Under the pieces are notes generated by a model that was not told the origin of the DNA, searched no databases, and saw only the letters and a list, made by a program, of their open reading frames with translations. DNA of 64,000 bases from contig JAUSAX010000072.1 in the NCBI GenBank assembly GCA_030652315.1, forward strand, positions 31,559 through 95,558. The letters are read 5' to 3'. The DNA is from Afipia sp. (GTDB lineage: Bacteria > Pseudomonadota > Alphaproteobacteria > Rhizobiales > Xanthobacteraceae). Below, in pieces: positions 8,901-16,391 of the stretch; the stretch's first letter is position 1; each line of letters opens with the position of its first letter. The translations under genes were made by a program, and so were the position numbers.

Positions 8901-9562
8901 TGGGCGCGGAGAGAACAGCCAAGGCTTATCTGGCCGGCGGCGTCGCGGAAGGCTGGGAAGCGCCGCCGCTAACGTCTCTGTCGCACGCGCCGATCCCTTG
9001 GAGCGAGGATGAACTGTTCGCCTATCTGCGAACGGGCATCTCCCGCTTCCATGGCGTTGCCGCAGGGCCTATGGCGCCGATCGTGAGAGAGCTGACAACC
9101 GTGCCTGACAGCGACATTCGCGCCATGGCGGTCTATCTGGCCTCTTTCAACGAGACTACCATAACGCCCGCGGCACAGGAAACGCTGGCAGTTCGGCTGG
9201 AAACCACAACAAGCGTGAAAGCCACATCCGCATCACCTCTGGGCGCGCGCATCTATGACGGCGCATGCGCGGTCTGCCACCAGGTCGGCGGTCCCTTGTT
9301 GTTTGGCAGCAAGCCATCGTTGGTGCTGAACAGCAACTTGCACAGCACCATGCCCGACAACCTTATTCAGGTCATTCTCCATGGCATCGAGCAGCCGGTC
9401 TCCAGCGATCTCGGCTATATGCCCGCCTTCAAGAACAGCCTCAATGATGAACAGGTCTCGGAACTGGTGTCCTACCTCAGGCAGCAGTTCGCTCCGGACA
9501 AGGCGCCCTGGACCGATGTCGCCGCCGCGATCGGCCGGGTCCGGCACGCCGCCAGACCATAA
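5993..9562 (+). CDS. nicB: Nicotinate dehydrogenase large subunit: molybdopterin domain fused to three-haem cytochrome c
   Basis: A 1189-residue fusion protein. Residues 1-740 form a molybdopterin-binding aldehyde-oxidase/xanthine-dehydrogenase-type domain, including the GVGES motif with the conserved catalytic Glu at about 691. A single membrane segment follows at about 763-783 (TFAGIAAVCTAAVGIAAAML), then a cytochrome c region with three CxxCH haem sites: CVGCH 814-818, CGACH 960-964 and CAVCH 1092-1096. Length and layout match Pseudomonas putida NicB (about 1187 residues), which oxidises nicotinate to 6-hydroxynicotinate and feeds the respiratory chain. The haem part is expected in the periplasm. 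Translation is coupled to nicA. Related fusions act on other N-heterocycles or aldehydes (isoquinoline, vanillin), but the adjacent reductase and pncB favour nicotinate. Confidence 0.87.
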   Translation: MAADSQPDREHLPSGSLSVVRPASSSSTGSAFETFIKITATGTITAFNGHVDLGTGIRTALGQIVAEELDVSFARVIVVLGDTSLVPNQGATIASETIQITAVPLRKAAAQARHFLIARAAQRLELPESELSVEDGLIRGHDNRSISYGELIGDETIRLDLADDVPVKAVESYKIVGQSTPRVDLPAKATGELVYVHDVRVPGMLHGRVVRPPYAGVDAGNFVGTSLIAVDDTSIRDIPGIVSVVQIGDFVGVVAEREENAIKAAAQLKVTWKPTPTLPNLKDIENALRANPSTPRTLLDKGDVDAAIADAAKPMQRTYIWPYQMHGSIGPSCSVADAQDGFARVWSGTQNPHILRSDLALLLALPESQIDVIRLEAAGCYGRNCADDVSADAVLLSRAVGRPVRVQLTREQEHAWEPKGTAQLMDVNGGLNADGSVAGYDFATRYPSNGAPTLALLLTGTIPPVPAVFEMGDRTAIPPYDYDAMRVTAHDMPPIVRASWFRGVSALPNTFAHESYIDELAAEAGVDPIEYRLRYLKDPRAVDLVKAVAKRADWTPRPLWKEQEAEGNVVRGRGFAYALYVHSKFPGYGAAWSAWIADVAVNKSTGDVSVTRVVAGQDSGMMINPDGVRHQIHGNVIQSTSRALMEEVSFDRAAVASREWGAYPIITFPDIPKIDVLMLPRQDQPPLGVGESASVPSAAAIANAIFDATGVRFREPPFTPERILSGLRGDAPAPQALLPKTSLKPQERIPDTPSPFFKRRSTFAGIAAVCTAAVGIAAAMLPWRSIAPIARPDVSTYSAATIARGQQLAALGNCVGCHTDINGIANAGGRALDTPFGVVYSTNITPDVETGMGAWSYPAFERSMREGIHRDGRHLYPAFPYNHFAKTTDADLQAIYAYLMAQEPVHAANRETALAFPFSLRPLLAGWNALFHEPTLFKADPAKSTVWNRGAYLVESLGHCGACHTPRNALGAERTAKAYLAGGVAEGWEAPPLTSLSHAPIPWSEDELFAYLRTGISRFHGVAAGPMAPIVRELTTVPDSDIRAMAVYLASFNETTITPAAQETLAVRLETTTSVKATSASPLGARIYDGACAVCHQVGGPLLFGSKPSLVLNSNLHSTMPDNLIQVILHGIEQPVSSDLGYMPAFKNSLNDEQVSELVSYLRQQFAPDKAPWTDVAAAIGRVRHAARP

Positions 9563-9615
9563 AATCGCGCCGGGGGTGACTGGTTGCGCGCGAAGGAGCC
9601 GGATATGATCCCGGC

Positions 9616-10920
9616 ATGGCTATTACAGACATTGCTTCGCGGACCTACAATCACGGCTGGCGGCTCGATCCGATCGTGCGCAGCCTTCTCGACACCGACT
9701 TCTACAAGCTCCTGATGCTTCAGATGATCCGGCGGTTCTATCCGGATGAGCATGTGACGTTCTCGGTGATCAATCGCACGCATCATGTGCGCCTTGGCGA
9801 AGTGATCGACGAGGGCGAGCTTCGTGCCCAGCTCGATCATGCCCGCACGGTTCGCTTCACCAAGAAGGAATTGATCTGGCTCGCTGGTAACACGTTCTAC
9901 GGCAAGACCCAGATGTTCTCGCCGGGCTTCATCAGCTGGCTCGCCACGTTCCAGCTCCCCGAATACGAATTGCGCACCGTCGATGGTCAGTACGAACTGC
10001 ACTTCCATGGACCATGGACCCACACGACCATGTGGGAAATTCCGGCGCTCGCCATCATCAACGAACTGCGCTCACGGCAGGCCATGAAGGGACAGGGCCG
10101 GTTCGTTCTCGACGTCCTGTACGCGCGCGCCAAGGCCAAACTCTGGACCAAGGTCGAACGACTGCGGAAACTTGAAGGTCTGCGGCTATCGGACTTCGGC
10201 ACGCGGCGGCGGCACGGCTTTCTCTGGCAACGCTGGTGCGTTGAAGCCGTTAAGGAAGGACTTGGTTCAGCATTCACCGGGACCTCCAACGTACTGCTCG
10301 CGATGGACAACGATCTGGAAGCCATTGGCACCAACGCACACGAACTTCCGATGGTCGCAGCCGCATTGGCGAAGGATGACACCGAACTGCGGTGGGCGCC
10401 CTACCTCATTCTCGATCAGTGGCGACAGACCTATGACGGAAATCTTCTGATCGCCCTGCCCGATGCGTTCGGTACCAAGGCGTTTCTGCGGGATGCGCCC
10501 GAATGGGTGGCCGACTGGACCGGCTTTCGCCCGGACAGCGCTCCGCCGATTGCCGCGGGCGAAGAGATCATCAAGTGGTGGAAGGAAAAGGGGCGCGATC
10601 CGAAGGAAAAACTGCTGATTTTCTCAGACGGCATGGACGTCGGATCGATCGAGGAGACGCATCGATATTTCTCCGGACGAGTCAGGACCAGCTTCGGCTG
10701 GGGTACCAATCTCACAAACGATTTTGTCGGATGCGCGCCGGACGGCACCGCCGATCTCGACCCGATCTCGCTGGTGTGCAAAGTGACGGCCGTCAACGGA
10801 CAGCCGGCGGTAAAGCTCTCGGACAATCCGGAAAAAGCGACCGGCAGTCCAACCGAGATCGCGCGTTATCTGCGCATCTTCGGCAATGCAGGCCGCGTGC
10901 GCAGTGCAGTCCACGTATAA
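9616..10920 (+). CDS. pncB: Nicotinate phosphoribosyltransferase
   Basis: A 434-residue cytoplasmic enzyme of NAD salvage that converts nicotinate and PRPP to nicotinate mononucleotide. Recognisable blocks are [16 protein letters not shown] near residue 26, the FSVINRT segment, [10 protein letters not shown] near 200, and [24 protein letters not shown] near 225-248, which includes the His that is phosphorylated in the family. Full length for the proteobacterial type. It lies 53 bp after nicB on the same strand and may be read through from the nicAB promoter. That would place the salvage and the degradation of the same molecule side by side. No terminator separates them. Confidence 0.92.
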   Translation: MAITDIASRTYNHGWRLDPIVRSLLDTDFYKLLMLQMIRRFYPDEHVTFSVINRTHHVRLGEVIDEGELRAQLDHARTVRFTKKELIWLAGNTFYGKTQMFSPGFISWLATFQLPEYELRTVDGQYELHFHGPWTHTTMWEIPALAIINELRSRQAMKGQGRFVLDVLYARAKAKLWTKVERLRKLEGLRLSDFGTRRRHGFLWQRWCVEAVKEGLGSAFTGTSNVLLAMDNDLEAIGTNAHELPMVAAALAKDDTELRWAPYLILDQWRQTYDGNLLIALPDAFGTKAFLRDAPEWVADWTGFRPDSAPPIAAGEEIIKWWKEKGRDPKEKLLIFSDGMDVGSIEETHRYFSGRVRTSFGWGTNLTNDFVGCAPDGTADLDPISLVCKVTAVNGQPAVKLSDNPEKATGSPTEIARYLRIFGNAGRVRSAVHV

Positions 10921-11033
10921 ACGAGAGTGGCAGATCGCCCCGGACCGATTTCCATCCGGCATCATCATGTGTAGATTGCCCCCGTCAGGATCGTGATCCT
11001 GAATGAATGGGACGCCAGTACAGGAACGATTTG

Positions 11034-11267
11034 ATGAAAGTCACGGTCAACATTGATTGCACGCCACAGGAAGCACGTGAGTTTCTGGGACTCCCGAACA
11101 TCCAGCCTATGCAGGAAAAGGCCATGAAGCAGCTTGAGGAAAAATTGCTTTCCGGTGTCGCAGGCATGTCGCCCGATGCAATCCTGCGCAACTGGATGTC
11201 GTTCAATCCCGAACAATTCGGGGACATGTTCAAGATGTTCGGCGGAATCGGCGGCACCAAGAAGTAA
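11034..11267 (+). CDS. Small DUF6489 family protein
   Basis: A 77-residue soluble protein starting MKVTVNIDCTPQEAREFLGLP, which resembles the DUF6489 family found in alphaproteobacteria. It is acidic and Met-rich in the centre (IQPMQEKAMKQLEEKL) and ends with a Gly-rich FKMFGGIGGTKK tail. No signal peptide or membrane segment. The function is unknown. The start at 11034 is preferred because the conserved sequence begins there. It stands alone about 110 bp after pncB and convergent to the AtzH-like gene. Confidence 0.75.
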   Translation: MKVTVNIDCTPQEAREFLGLPNIQPMQEKAMKQLEEKLLSGVAGMSPDAILRNWMSFNPEQFGDMFKMFGGIGGTKK

Positions 11268-11356
11268 GGCGCGAGGAACGGAAGGACTATCTATAGCGAC
11301 ACCGCGTAAACTTCGTATTCCTCACGAACAGTCTCGATATGGTCGCACATCAGCGT

Positions 11357-11396
11357 GCGAGTGACGAGCCTGGCTCATCGACGCCAGGTGACTCGC
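11357..11396. terminator. Possible bidirectional hairpin between convergent genes
   Basis: An imperfect hairpin between the DUF6489 gene and the convergent AtzH-like gene. The inner arms are CCTGGC (11369-11374) and GCCAGG (11383-11388) and the outer arms GCGAGT (11357-11362) and ACTCGC (11391-11396), with an uneven internal loop. There is no T tract on either side, so a terminator role is only suggested by position. Confidence 0.3.
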
Positions 11397-11429
11397 CGAT
11401 CGAAGTTCGTGACATGCCGGCTTCAAAGA

Positions 11430-11831
11430 TCATGCTCTCTCATCCGGCGTATCGATCAGACTGACATGCGCCGCGACGATCCGCCAACCCTCCGCAAAAC
11501 GAACCCATGTCTGCATCTGCCGCCCGATTTTGCCGGAAGCGGACGAACGATGGAACAGCGTGGACGCAACGGCGGTGTCGCGGCCATAGGCTGTGATGAC
11601 GGTCTTGGACAGGTCGCGCATCAGGCCCGCCGGACTTCGCGCCGCGCGAAACGCGGCAATGGCGTCGTAGCCGTAGAGGTTTTCACCGATCCCGTAGCGG
11701 ATCGTCCTGGGGTCGCTGCGAAACAGCGCATCGAGTGCGGCAACGTCATTCGACGTCAGCGCCTTTTCGTAAGCCGCGAAGGCCGCGCTGACTTCAGCTA
11801 CGACATCGGGTAAATCGACTTCCACCGTCAT
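11430..11831 (-). CDS. AtzH-like / HpxZ-like (DUF3225) small protein
   Basis: A 133-residue cytoplasmic protein of the AtzH-like family (PF11533 type), a SnoaL/cystatin-fold group that includes HpxZ of oxalurate catabolism and the AtzH subunit associated with s-triazine/allophanate metabolism. The start at 11831 (MTVEVDLPDVVAEVSAAF) is chosen because upstream codons run through an inverted repeat. Signature pieces are FRSDPRTIRYGIGENLYGYDAI around residues 40-62, FRAAR, and the WVRFAEGWRIVAAHVSLI end. No amidase partner is adjacent, so its substrate is unclear. Single gene, convergent to DUF6489. Confidence 0.8.
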   Translation of the reverse strand: MTVEVDLPDVVAEVSAAFAAYEKALTSNDVAALDALFRSDPRTIRYGIGENLYGYDAIAAFRAARSPAGLMRDLSKTVITAYGRDTAVASTLFHRSSASGKIGRQMQTWVRFAEGWRIVAAHVSLIDTPDERA

Positions 11832-11885
11832 TTTCAAATACCTTTGGGACACGGAGCGCCCGGGCCCGCGCGGCTTCCGGAGCAC

Positions 11886-11927
11886 ATGAACATGACTTTC
11901 ATTTTGCAAATCATGTTCATCGTGAAC
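11886..11927. promoter_or_regulatory. Inverted repeats upstream of the AtzH-like gene
   Basis: A perfect 10-bp inverted repeat, ATGAACATGA at 11886-11895 and TCATGTTCAT at 11911-11920, separated by 15 nt. A second small inverted repeat, GTTCA-TCG-TGAAC at 11915-11927, overlaps its right arm. The cluster is about 55 bp upstream of the AtzH-like start and just past the monooxygenase stop, where a regulator operator would be expected. No T tract follows, which argues against a terminator. Confidence 0.45.
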
Positions 11928-11961
11928 TGATTGGTGCTTAACGCCGTCGTGCCCTGCATGC

Positions 11962-13623
11962 CTATTCGGCAGCGACGGAGGCTGCGGTCTGGCCGAGGGC
12001 CGTCATGACAAAGCCTTCATAGCCCTTTGCCGCAACATCATTACAGATCTGACGGTAAACGCCGACACCGCCGATATAGGGCATGAAAACCTGAGGCTTG
12101 CCGGGAATGTTGGCGCCCATGTACCACGAGTTGGCCTGCGGATAGAGCGTGCCGCTCGCAACATCGTTGACCTGCGTCACCCAGTCGTCCTCAGCGTCCT
12201 TTGTCGCCTCCATGCAGTCGATGCCACGCTGGCGCATGTAGCCGATGCAATCGCTGATCCAGTCCACGTGCTGCTCGATCGACACAATCATATTGCTTAG
12301 CACCGACGGGCTGCCCGGACCGGTAATGATGAACATATTCGGAAAACCCGCGCTCATCAGGCCGAGATAGGTCCGAGGGCCCTCCGCCCATTTCTGGTTC
12401 AGCGTCGTGCCATCCCTGCCCTTGATATCGATCTTGGCGACCGACCCGGTCATGGCGTCGAAGCCAGTACCGAACACAATCGAGTCCAGTTCGTAATCCT
12501 TGCCTCCGGTCCGCAAACCATGCGGCAGTATTTCCTCGATTGGGCTGGATCGAATGTCGATCAGAGTGACGTTTGGCCGGTTGAAAGTGGCGTAGTAGTC
12601 CGTATCGACACAGATGCGCTTTGAGCCGATCGGATGATCATGCGGCTGCAACAGTTTTGCGACCACCGGATCCTGCACTATCTCCTCGATCTTTGACCGG
12701 ACGAACGCACAAGCCGTGTCGTTTGACGGCTTGTCGAACAGAAGGTTATTGTAGGACGCCATGAAGCTGATGCCGCCACGCGTCCAGCCAGCCTCATACA
12801 CCCGTCGCTGCGCTTCTTCGGTATCGTCAAGCGCACCCTTTTCCGGGATTACCGTCAGGATACCATTTCGCGATTCTTCCCGCGCCCGCCGACGGCGATC
12901 GGCATAGTCGGACTTCCAGGATTTCGTGATTTCCGGCGTAAGCGCAGCATTGTGTGCCGGAACGCTGAAATTTGGCGTGCGCTGGAAAACAAAAAGATGG
13001 CTGGCCTGCCCGGCGATGATGGGAATCGACTGGATGGCAGATGAACCGGTTCCGATAACACCAACCCGCTGCCCGGTGAAATCGACCTCTTCATGCGGCC
13101 AATGTCCGGTGTGGTACGTTTTCCCCTGAAAACGATCCCTGCCCTTAAAGTCAGGTATCCGCGCGTTCGAGAGACAGCCAGTCGCCAGGATGAAATAGGT
13201 CGCCGATACGGTCTTTCCGTCCGACGTGACCACCGACCAGCGGTTAATGCTCTCATGAAATTCCGCAGCCTCGACACGCGTGTTGAGCTGAACATCGCAA
13301 CGCAGATCGAACCTGTCAGCGACATGGTTGGCGTATTTCAGGATCTCGGGCTGCGGCGCGTAGCGCTCGCTCCATTCCCATTCCTGCTGCAACTCCTCTG
13401 AAAACGAATAGGAGTATTGCATGCTCTCGACGTCGCAGCGCGCACCGGGATAACGATTCCAATACCAGGTGCCGCCAACATCCCCGCCTTGCTCATAAAC
13501 GCGGACCGAAAGGCCGAGACCGCGCAGCCGATGCAGCATGTACAGGCCCGCGAATCCCGCACCGACAACAACAGCGTCGTAGCTTTCAATGGAGGGCGTT
13601 GAACTATGCTGCGGAGCGATCAT
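11962..13623 (-). CDS. Flavin-containing Baeyer-Villiger-type monooxygenase
   Basis: A 553-residue class B flavoprotein monooxygenase that uses FAD and NADPH to insert one oxygen into ketones or to oxidise related substrates. The N-terminal FAD site is VVGAGFAGLYMLHRL near residue 19. The Baeyer-Villiger fingerprint FxGxxxHxxxWP is present as FQGKTYHTGHWP near residue 164. The NADPH site GVIGTGSSAIQSIP follows near 188. It is close in length to cyclohexanone monooxygenases. A strong GGGAGG ribosome site precedes the ATG. The gene directly upstream encodes an HSL-type esterase, so together they could turn a ketone into an ester and cleave it. The natural substrate is unknown. Confidence 0.88.
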   Translation of the reverse strand: MIAPQHSSTPSIESYDAVVVGAGFAGLYMLHRLRGLGLSVRVYEQGGDVGGTWYWNRYPGARCDVESMQYSYSFSEELQQEWEWSERYAPQPEILKYANHVADRFDLRCDVQLNTRVEAAEFHESINRWSVVTSDGKTVSATYFILATGCLSNARIPDFKGRDRFQGKTYHTGHWPHEEVDFTGQRVGVIGTGSSAIQSIPIIAGQASHLFVFQRTPNFSVPAHNAALTPEITKSWKSDYADRRRRAREESRNGILTVIPEKGALDDTEEAQRRVYEAGWTRGGISFMASYNNLLFDKPSNDTACAFVRSKIEEIVQDPVVAKLLQPHDHPIGSKRICVDTDYYATFNRPNVTLIDIRSSPIEEILPHGLRTGGKDYELDSIVFGTGFDAMTGSVAKIDIKGRDGTTLNQKWAEGPRTYLGLMSAGFPNMFIITGPGSPSVLSNMIVSIEQHVDWISDCIGYMRQRGIDCMEATKDAEDDWVTQVNDVASGTLYPQANSWYMGANIPGKPQVFMPYIGGVGVYRQICNDVAAKGYEGFVMTALGQTAASVAAE

Positions 13624-13760
13624 ATCTTTGCCTCCCGGATTTTGCTTTTGGAAAGCTGCTGGTCAGCCTTCTGCATGCAATGTGACCCCGAAAAATGGCC
13701 AAAGACAATGGGTCGCCGCCGCTGGTTTAGATGCCATGCACGGTGACGGGATGACAAACG

Positions 13761-14705
13761 CTATCCCATCGCCTTGAGCCAACTGCCGATTTCCCGCATC
13801 GCTTCGCTCGCCTTCGGAAGCAGTTTGCCCATGGTGATAAATCCATGAAATTGACCCGGATACGTCCGGTACACCACAGACACACCCGCGTTGCCGAGGC
13901 GCTTGGCGAATTCCTCTCCCTCGTCGCGCAAGGGATCGGCACCAGCTGTCAACACAAACGCGGGCGGCAATCCTGAGAGATTTTGCATACGCGCCGGTGA
14001 CGCTCGCCAGTCATCGGCTCCGGCGGCACCGTTGAGATAGTGATCACGAAACCATCGGATCACGGAATGTGTCAGCAGTGCACTGGTCTCTGGCTCGCTA
14101 TGCGAGGGATGAGTCATTGCGAAATCGGTTGCGGGATAGATCAGGACCTGGCCCGCAATTTTCGGCCCCGCCTCCAGTGCATTGATCGATACGACGGCTG
14201 CAAGATTGCCGCCTGCGCTGTCACCGCCCACAAGCAACCGGGCTGCATCGATCCCTAGAGAAAGAGCATTCTTCGAAACCCATTCCGTTGCCGCTATCGC
14301 ATCGTCGACCGCCGCCGGAAACCGATGTTCAGGCGCGAGGCGATAATCCACCGAGACCACGATGAGTTGACCTTCATCGGCCAATGTCCGGCAAACCACG
14401 TCGTGAGAATCGAGGTCGCCAATCACCCAGCCGCCACCATGGAAAAACACCAGACACGGCGAGAGGCCATCGGTCTGCCTCAGCTTCAGCGGCTTGTAGA
14501 GCCGTGCGGGAATTGGCCCAGCCGGTCCCGCTATCGCTACGGGCTCCACCGAAGCAATTGTGGGCGGCTCGGGATTTGAGACGACGCGGCCTGCCAAATA
14601 CATCTGGCGGGCTTCCACCGGTGACAGTGTTTCATACGGCGGGCGTCCTGCTTCGCGAAAGGCGTTGAGAACAGCGGCGGCATCAGGATCCAGTGTAACT
14701 GGCAT
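13761..14705 (-). CDS. Alpha/beta hydrolase, hormone-sensitive-lipase-type esterase
   Basis: A 314-residue soluble esterase of the HSL/family IV group. The oxyanion-hole motif HGGGW lies near residue 87, and the nucleophile motif GDSAGG near 158. The catalytic Asp (DPLRDEG) and His (YPGQFHGF) are in the C-terminal third. The start at 14705 (MPVTLDPDAAAVL) follows a good GGGGAG ribosome site. The gene precedes the Baeyer-Villiger-type monooxygenase on the same strand with a 137-bp gap, so co-transcription is likely. Hydrolysis of the ester made by that enzyme is a natural but unproven role. Confidence 0.87.
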   Translation of the reverse strand: MPVTLDPDAAAVLNAFREAGRPPYETLSPVEARQMYLAGRVVSNPEPPTIASVEPVAIAGPAGPIPARLYKPLKLRQTDGLSPCLVFFHGGGWVIGDLDSHDVVCRTLADEGQLIVVSVDYRLAPEHRFPAAVDDAIAATEWVSKNALSLGIDAARLLVGGDSAGGNLAAVVSINALEAGPKIAGQVLIYPATDFAMTHPSHSEPETSALLTHSVIRWFRDHYLNGAAGADDWRASPARMQNLSGLPPAFVLTAGADPLRDEGEEFAKRLGNAGVSVVYRTYPGQFHGFITMGKLLPKASEAMREIGSWLKAMG

Positions 14706-14805
14706 GTTTCTCCCCAGGCTCTTGCGGGCGTTGTTATCCCTCTTGATCCAATTGTTAACCCGCGATTTGGCTTCTGTCGATGTTGCCAGGCAAGCCAAAA
14801 GACGA

Positions 14806-14833
14806 CGGCGCCGCACGTGAAAGTGCGGCGCCG
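14806..14833 (-). terminator. Terminator hairpin after the DUF4394 gene
   Basis: A perfect 11-bp inverted repeat with a 6-nt loop (arm CGGCGCCGCAC at 14806-14816, mate at 14823-14833). Read leftward it lies about 40 bp past the DUF4394 stop and is followed by TCGTCTTTTGG, so it looks like a rho-independent terminator for that gene. Confidence 0.65.
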
Positions 14834-14872
14834 CCAGCAGTCAAGAACCGGTATGACACCAGTCTCTGGAGA

Positions 14873-15649
14873 TTACATGCCGAGGATCGCGATATCCTTC
14901 ACCGTTCCGCTGACGCCTGAAATCTTCGCGGCTTCCGTCGCCTTTCCCGTTGCCAGATCGACGCTGTAGAGCGTGTCGCCTGCCATCAGCCAGGCTTCAT
15001 TCTTGCCGTTACCGTCCGACCAGATATCGAACGCAACCTTGTCGGCTTTGATGCCGAGCTTGCCGACCGCACCGAGGATGCCGTCATTCGGGGGCGCCTG
15101 CTTGACGAGCGCGCCGATGGTGCCGTCGATATTGAACAGTGCAGTTTCCTTGGTGCCCTTCACCGAATTCGTGTACGCGCCGGCGACGACGTTGGGTTTC
15201 TCGCCCTTGTGCATGTCGGTTTCGGCGTATTTGTGATCACCGTCCTTGGTCACCTTGCCGTCATCGACATTGGCGCGGAGACTTGTCCCGTCAGAACCCA
15301 TCACGCGCAGGCGATCCGCAGCCGGGTTGAAATCGACCGTGACGACCACGCCCTTCGCAACCATGGTTTCCAGCTTCGATTTCGTGGTCGCCTTGCCGTC
15401 CTTGGCGATCGTGACGACCGTGCCGTCATCGACGAGGCCATAAAGCATCCCGTCGGCGGGCCGAACGTCGATACCGACCAACGCGCCGGAAATCCCGGTC
15501 ACCTTAACGGAACCGGTGGCTTTCTTTTGCGCGGTATCGACCATCGCGATGGTGTCGTTGCCGACCAATGCTGCGACCTGAGCCGCGTTTGCAGCCGCAG
15601 ACATCATCAAAAGCGCCGCGGATGCGGCGAGAATCGTGCTGAACTTCAT
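14873..15649 (-). CDS. Exported DUF4394 domain protein
   Basis: A 258-residue secreted protein. The signal peptide is MKFSTILAASAALLMMSAAANA (cleavage near residue 23). The mature part is a DUF4394 domain made of repeating beta elements such as VGIDVRPADGMLYGLVDDG and VTVDFNPAADRLRVMGSDG, which suggests a beta-propeller-like fold. Function is unknown. It is transcribed divergently from an ECF sigma/anti-sigma pair, an arrangement I recall from other rhizobial-type genomes, so it may be a member of that sigma factor's regulon, perhaps in the envelope stress response. Codons upstream of 15649 are not conserved-looking and were left out. Confidence 0.82.
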   Translation of the reverse strand: MKFSTILAASAALLMMSAAANAAQVAALVGNDTIAMVDTAQKKATGSVKVTGISGALVGIDVRPADGMLYGLVDDGTVVTIAKDGKATTKSKLETMVAKGVVVTVDFNPAADRLRVMGSDGTSLRANVDDGKVTKDGDHKYAETDMHKGEKPNVVAGAYTNSVKGTKETALFNIDGTIGALVKQAPPNDGILGAVGKLGIKADKVAFDIWSDGNGKNEAWLMAGDTLYSVDLATGKATEAAKISGVSGTVKDIAILGM

Positions 15650-15761
15650 GGTGAAACTCCCTGTATCTCGACGATCCCCTTCGGACCGATACAGGCGATA
15701 CCGGCGGCGACGCTGAACGGATGCAGCGCCCACGAGATTATTTTCGGGTCGGTGCATCCAA

Positions 15762-16391
15762 ATGCCGCACGGGACCGGTATAAAGACCATGCAATCTCTG
15801 AGAATGGCCGAGGTCCCCGAGGTTCCCGCTTTGGATGTCCGAACAGACAAGCCCCTGCTCGACCGGGAGCGCGAGGCACAGCTCGCCGCCGCTCTGGCGC
15901 GATGCACTGTGGGCGACCGCAGCGCGCTTCAGATGATCTACGATAGCGAAGCAGCGCGGATGGTCGGTGTAGCGCGCCGTATTCTCATTCGTCAGGACCT
16001 CGCGGAGGAAGCTGTCCATGATGCCTTCGTGCGGATATGGAATGGCGCTCGCGGCTTCGATCCGCAGCGCGGCAGCGCTATCGGCTGGCTTTATGCCATC
16101 GTAAGAAACCGCGCGCTCACCATCTATCGTGGCGAGCACCGTTACGACCACAAAGAGCACAACGACATTCAAGGTATTGCTCCAGATGACTCGATCGCTC
16201 GTCTTCCGGAGACCAGCGCGCTGCGCCGATGCCTTGAACGCATCGAGCGGCCGCGGCGCGACGTGGTGGTCCTCGCCTATGTTCACGGCATGAGTCACAG
16301 CGAAATGGCCGGACGGCTGAAGGTGCCACTCGGCACCATCAAGAGCTGGGTGCGCCGCGGGCTGATGTCGTTGCAGGAGTGCATGGGATGA
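15762..16391 (+). CDS. ECF RNA polymerase sigma factor (SigK-like)
   Basis: A 209-residue ECF sigma factor. Region 2 includes DLAEEAVHDAFVRIWNGA near residues 78-95 and region 4 includes VHGMSHSEMAGRLKVPLGTIKSWVRRGL near 169-196, which is the promoter -35-reading helix. No extra domains. The start is uncertain: Met codons at 15762, 15789 and 15804 all precede the conserved part and none has a convincing ribosome site. Its stop overlaps the start of the RskA-type anti-sigma gene (ATGA), so production of the pair is coupled. It is divergent from the DUF4394 gene, a likely target. The inducing signal is unknown. Confidence 0.87.
   Translation: MPHGTGIKTMQSLRMAEVPEVPALDVRTDKPLLDREREAQLAAALARCTVGDRSALQMIYDSEAARMVGVARRILIRQDLAEEAVHDAFVRIWNGARGFDPQRGSAIGWLYAIVRNRALTIYRGEHRYDHKEHNDIQGIAPDDSIARLPETSALRRCLERIERPRRDVVVLAYVHGMSHSEMAGRLKVPLGTIKSWVRRGLMSLQECMG

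Noticed and set aside
11430..11831. AtzH/HpxZ-like gene as part of the nicotinate pathway
   Set aside because: It is on its own, in the opposite direction to pncB, behind a different promoter, and no amidase partner is present.
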